NCBI GenBank assembly: GCA_015179045.1
Contig: WHUZ01000010.1
Span: 1,116,001 to 1,180,000 of the forward strand
Direction of reading: 5' to 3'
From: Kalaharituber pfeilii
Taxonomy: Eukaryota; Ascomycota; Pezizomycetes; Pezizales; Pezizaceae
Length of the DNA stretch: 64,000 nt
Made by a program: the position numbers and the translations under genes. Of this stretch, positions 60,224 through 64,000 are shown piece by piece. Each line of letters begins with the position of its first letter. Position 1 is the first letter of the stretch. A model generated the notes under the pieces. The model had not been told where the DNA came from. It worked only from the letters and a program-made list of their open reading frames with translations, and did no database searches.

Positions 60224-61828
60224 AAACAAAGGTATGAAGGGGAGAATGTGGGAGATGTTCTTGCTTTCCTTCTGTAGCTGTAGTTTGCTGGCGTAAAGAT
60301 GTGAATACGACGAAGCTTCTGGATGCTGAAAGATGTAGCTGCTGTGAGAGCAGAGAGGGTTGTAGAAGGTTGGTTGAGATAAAGTGATGTGGGAGAGGAA
60401 GAGCAGGTTATATAAGTAAGTTGGGGGGCAGAGGGGGGTATGTGAGGATCCAGGGATTGGGGGGGGCAAAGTTGGTGAGTAAACTGGGGCGAGGGTGCCT
60501 TGTTGGGTTTGGCTCGGGGCAAAAGTGGCGGGAAATGGGTAGCTCGCATCGACAGCGGGGGTGCTTGTGTGCTCCCCTCACATTAGGGGCCAGTGAAGTG
60601 CACCCGAGTTCACTGTTGCCTCCCGCTAGCATCACACACGACTTTCAAGCCACGGCCCAAGCTTATTGTAGTGTATTCTACTCGCGGTATGTATTCAACG
60701 TGCTAATTATCGTAGATCGCCTGTGCCTGCGCCTGCGGGGCCACTCTAAGAAAGTAAAACCACCGCTTTGTCCATCCCCCACAAACTCATGCTGAGGCGG
60801 GAGAGCTAATGAGGTTCGCTTCACCAAGCCGTACACGTTGACGCTGTATGTAAAATGTTTTGCTAGAGATGCGTCGCATGGCTGCTGCCTATCTTTGAAG
60901 GTGCTATTGCGGTGGCGAACACGACTTCGGAACCTCAGCTTTCTGCAGCCTCATTGGAGACTTGATCTCTACAGATTGTACTCAGTTGATTTACACTATG
61001 AGTAATGCCTTTTATTCGTGAGGCAAATGTAAAATTTAGTAGGCTTGGAGCTTTTCCTGCTATGACGAATGGCTTAGTACCTGTGGCTCATCATTTGTGA
61101 ATTCCATCAAAGGTTACTAATTGCAACTCTCATAAGCGCTGATGAAGCACACGTCCGCACAGCAGAGCGCTCTCGATAATAACGCTACTGCCGACAGACC
61201 AACATGTAAACATAAAAAGGTACATCTAAAGGCAGGGATATCGACAACTCGGTTGGTGTATGAAATAACATGAAGCAACAACCATCAATGCTTGAACTAA
61301 TCAGTTACTTACAGCATGGACTTAACTGGTGGTCTAAGATCATCATCGACACCTTGGTTCTGGGGCCGTACTTATTGAAAGCTAAACTGGAATCGCTGGA
61401 ATCGCTGGAATCGAATCCTTCTTTGACCAAATGCATATGCAGAACATGCTTCTCCAATCTGCCTGTTGCCGGATCTTCAGCACTCCAATCCCACTTTGGA
61501 TATGCTAGCCTGAAGAATCATACTCTAAAGATGTCCACGTGCAAGAAAACATCAAAATCTATACCCTCATAACGAGTTCCCACATGATCTAGTCAAGCAT
61601 ATTAAGATCTGTATGTGTGGCAAGTTTTTTCATATGCGCAGTACTCTTTCAACTGTCGCCGCTGACTTCACTTCAGTCAAACGGAGCGTTACAATACTAT
61701 TGTTACTTAGAAAATGGGGCAAAAAAGCCTACCAGCAGTGGATTATGTACGTACATTTAGCCTTAATAATTTAGGCCGACATGGGAATATGAAGCTGTCC
61801 TTTTTCTGAAACGTGGTAAGAACATTTA
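60224..61828. other. SUI1 upstream region and spacer
   Basis: The SUI1 leader and promoter are probably in 60.2-60.6 kb. A 100-codon frame at 61270-61572 is hydrophobic at first, with three GGAATCGCT-type repeats near 61388-61413, and has no family I recognise. Confidence 0.5.
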
Positions 61829-62613
61829 GCCCTTGTTTGATTGACCACGTATAGCCGAGATTTCAATTGGAAGTGACAGCAACCAAACGGTCGTTTCGCA
61901 CGGCGAGTTTCCGCCCGCAAAAATTGGAACTGTCCAACAGAGGTGAGTATAGCCATGTTAGTCTCGTAACCAGTAGCCATGTATCATTTCGCTTGCTATA
62001 GCAAACTGCATCACACTATTCCATCACACATGACATTGACATTGCATCACTACATCAACATCGCATTGCACCACTATTATGGCAGAACTCAACCCTTACA
62101 ATATCCTCACTCTGGACCTATTATTGGCAATTGGGAATAGAAATAACAGAGTACATGCTGTTATTTTACAACAAAACTCCTATGCAGACATCAGCATTGC
62201 AAGGAAATGTGTACTTATAGGAGGTCTCTTTTTCAGCAAACCCACCGCATCCTTTGGAAGGTCCACTTTCGTAGTTCTGACAATCTGGGTAGGCCGATTG
62301 AGTGCTATAGCAGAAGGCATAGACAGTGAGAGTGATAGCAGTAGTAGCTTGAGACTGGGAATGCAATAGCTGCAATTGACAAGTTTGACATTGGTGGCTG
62401 CGGGTTTCATTTTTCATTTTTTTTTTTTTTTTTGTAAAATGAGAATGTGCCGATTTTTTTTGCACTGCATATCTGTAGGTACATGAGTCAAATTGTAGCA
62501 AACAAACACTTCCCCAGATCCAATTGCACCTCTTACGTCGTATCCACCTTGGCTATTCATACTGATGCTAGGTCTAAACTACCAGATACGACCTACTGCA
62601 ACCAAACAGGGCC
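61829..62613. mobile_element. PIF/Harbinger-like element remnant
   Basis: The left end GCCCTTGTTTGATTGA and right end (reverse complement GGCCCTGTTTGGTTGC) are similar inverted termini, each bordered by TTA (61826-61828 and 62614-62616), the target duplication typical of PIF/Harbinger. Inside is a 96-codon frame (62079-62369, MAELNPYNILTLDLLLAIGN) that may be a transposon-encoded fragment; no DDE domain is seen. The right 150 bp match the repeat at 33568-33724. Confidence 0.6.
62461..62613. repeat. Dispersed repeat, copy b
   Basis: Partner of 33568-33724. In this copy it forms the right end of the element at 61829-62613, which identifies the 33.6-kb copy as the end of a related element. Confidence 0.75.
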
Positions 62614-64000
62614 TTAATGTACCACCATCTTGTTTCTAATGCATCGATCTTTAAGCAGCTTTGGGTTCAGGTCCTTCGGTCCCTGAAACTGGCACATTGC
62701 GGAGCACCCTGAACATGGGCAGGTATTTCCAGGTAAATAGTTAGCAATGACATTAGGGAGATGATATTGCTCGACACCTATCATGATGATCGACATTGCT
62801 GCAAGTCACATTGTCAGCTTGTCAGTGAATACATGTCTGCTAAGACACTTTAACCGACCATGCTTGCCAATTGAGCAGTATCCAGGCTGTTTTCCGCTTT
62901 CTAATTGCGCCGGAGCAAAACTTGGACACGAAAACCAATGCAGACCTGTTGTCAGTCAGTCAACAGGTGGGTAAGCCCTACGAGCCTCGAGTCTATCGTG
63001 TATATATCATCGGCCATGGTATGGTAGTGACAAGATAGTGGTATATGGAGTCCAAATATTTATTGGGATGGTAAATACCGACAGTGGAACGCCAAGTATC
63101 GCAAGCAAAAGGAGTTGATGTACAATCATATATTAGATTACCCTAGGCAGGCACGCAGACTACGCACAACGCACAGACACAAACACACATGTCCCAGCAA
63201 AATCTGGCACTCCTTGAATATGACACGCACACGAAAAAAAAAAAAAAAAAAAAAGGAGCAGGATGAATAAAGCTAAACAAATTACACACAAAAAATAGAA
63301 TCTCGAAGAGAGGGGAAAATCAATAAATAAATAGATAAATTTAAACAAACGAACGAATACGCCCATGCCGGGCCCCTGTAGTTATTAGTATTCCGGGATC
63401 TAAAAAAATCCGGCCGAGAAAGTGGAATAAATCTTTCTGTGAATAGGAGTATGCAAAACCCAAAAAGGAAATACAAGTTTTCTGGGCCAAAAAAGGCAAG
63501 GAAAAGATGGAAAGAAAGTGCAAGAATGAAAACATTTTGGTACAAAGGAAATGAAAAAGGAACTGAGAATGTCGAACAGTAAGACGCAAAGGGAAAGTTA
63601 GAGCAGGATGGAGTGCTTATACGTGACCGAGCTTGTCGTCTGTTAATGGCTTATGCATCAGGGTAACACCAAAACCAGAAGAAAGGAAATGGCTTTGTAA
63701 GACTAAAGTATATATAAGTAAAAGCAGAGAAGAGCAAAAATCTGCTGACCAATTTATTGATCCGATACTTCATCAAGAAGTCTCAGTTGAGGGTAAAAAT
63801 TAGGGTAGGGTATACATTTGGAAAGCCTAAGATAAAGAAGAGGACAATGGGGCAAATAGGAAGATAAGCGAAGATCAATATTTTACGCATCGAAAGTTAG
63901 TACCGCTAAACAGCCAAAGAGATATTACATCCTATAGATATAGTTCGCCATCGTCAGATGAAAATTAAAGGCTGTTAATCACTTCATTCATCCGGATCTG
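62614..64000. other. Right end of window, no gene recognised
   Basis: AT-rich with an A19 run at 63236-63254. Purine-rich sequence to the end could be a transcribed but non-coding flank of a gene beyond the window. No coding frame is supported. Confidence 0.45.

Overview
The window is nuclear DNA of a filamentous ascomycete (Pezizomycotina). The genes are rich in short spliceosomal introns, mostly 50-150 bp, with GT..AG ends and some branch points of the CTAAC/ACTAAT type. Typical single-copy fungal genes can be read exon by exon. No bacterial operons, phage genes or CRISPR arrays are visible. All exon models below were joined by eye; most were checked by whether summed exon lengths are divisible by three and by familiar protein motifs.

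1-18.5 kb is the mating-type region. A CNNM/Mam3-type membrane gene (+) is followed by COX13 (-), APN2 (+), a single MAT1-1-1 alpha-box gene (+) and SLA2 (-). APN2 and SLA2 are the classic flanks of the ascomycete MAT locus and both point toward MAT. The haplotype is MAT1-1, and no HMG-type MAT gene is present.

18.5-26.6 kb is gene-poor. It holds one broken membrane-protein gene near 20.4 kb and a possible gene fragment near 25.4 kb. 26.6-31.8 kb carries a PA28-type proteasome activator and a three-RRM Rim4-like RNA-binding protein. 32.2-35.0 kb is a cluster of transposon remnants: a PIF/Harbinger-like relic, a 631-bp element with perfect 38-bp inverted ends, a fold-back element and a pogo-like element with a TA target duplication.

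35.5-45.3 kb carries a sodium/solute symporter, a tRNA-Gln, SEM1 (proteasome lid/TREX-2 subunit), decayed copies of BUD32 and CMS1, a small secreted cysteine-rich protein and a Nop6-like nucleolar RRM protein. 46.2-60.2 kb carries RAC1 (-), a JMJD7-like JmjC oxygenase (-), an NVJ2/TEX2-type SMP lipid-transfer protein (+) and SUI1/eIF1 (-). The right end (60.2-64 kb) has no recognisable host gene and holds a second Harbinger-like remnant.

Recurring themes are very small exons (8 nt in COX13; 13 and 12 nt in APN2; 15 nt in SUI1), two GC-AG introns, several unusual GT donors, pseudogenes whose stops look like C-to-T changes, and a short hairpin-plus-poly(A) repeat present four times, two copies of it flanking MAT in opposite orientation.
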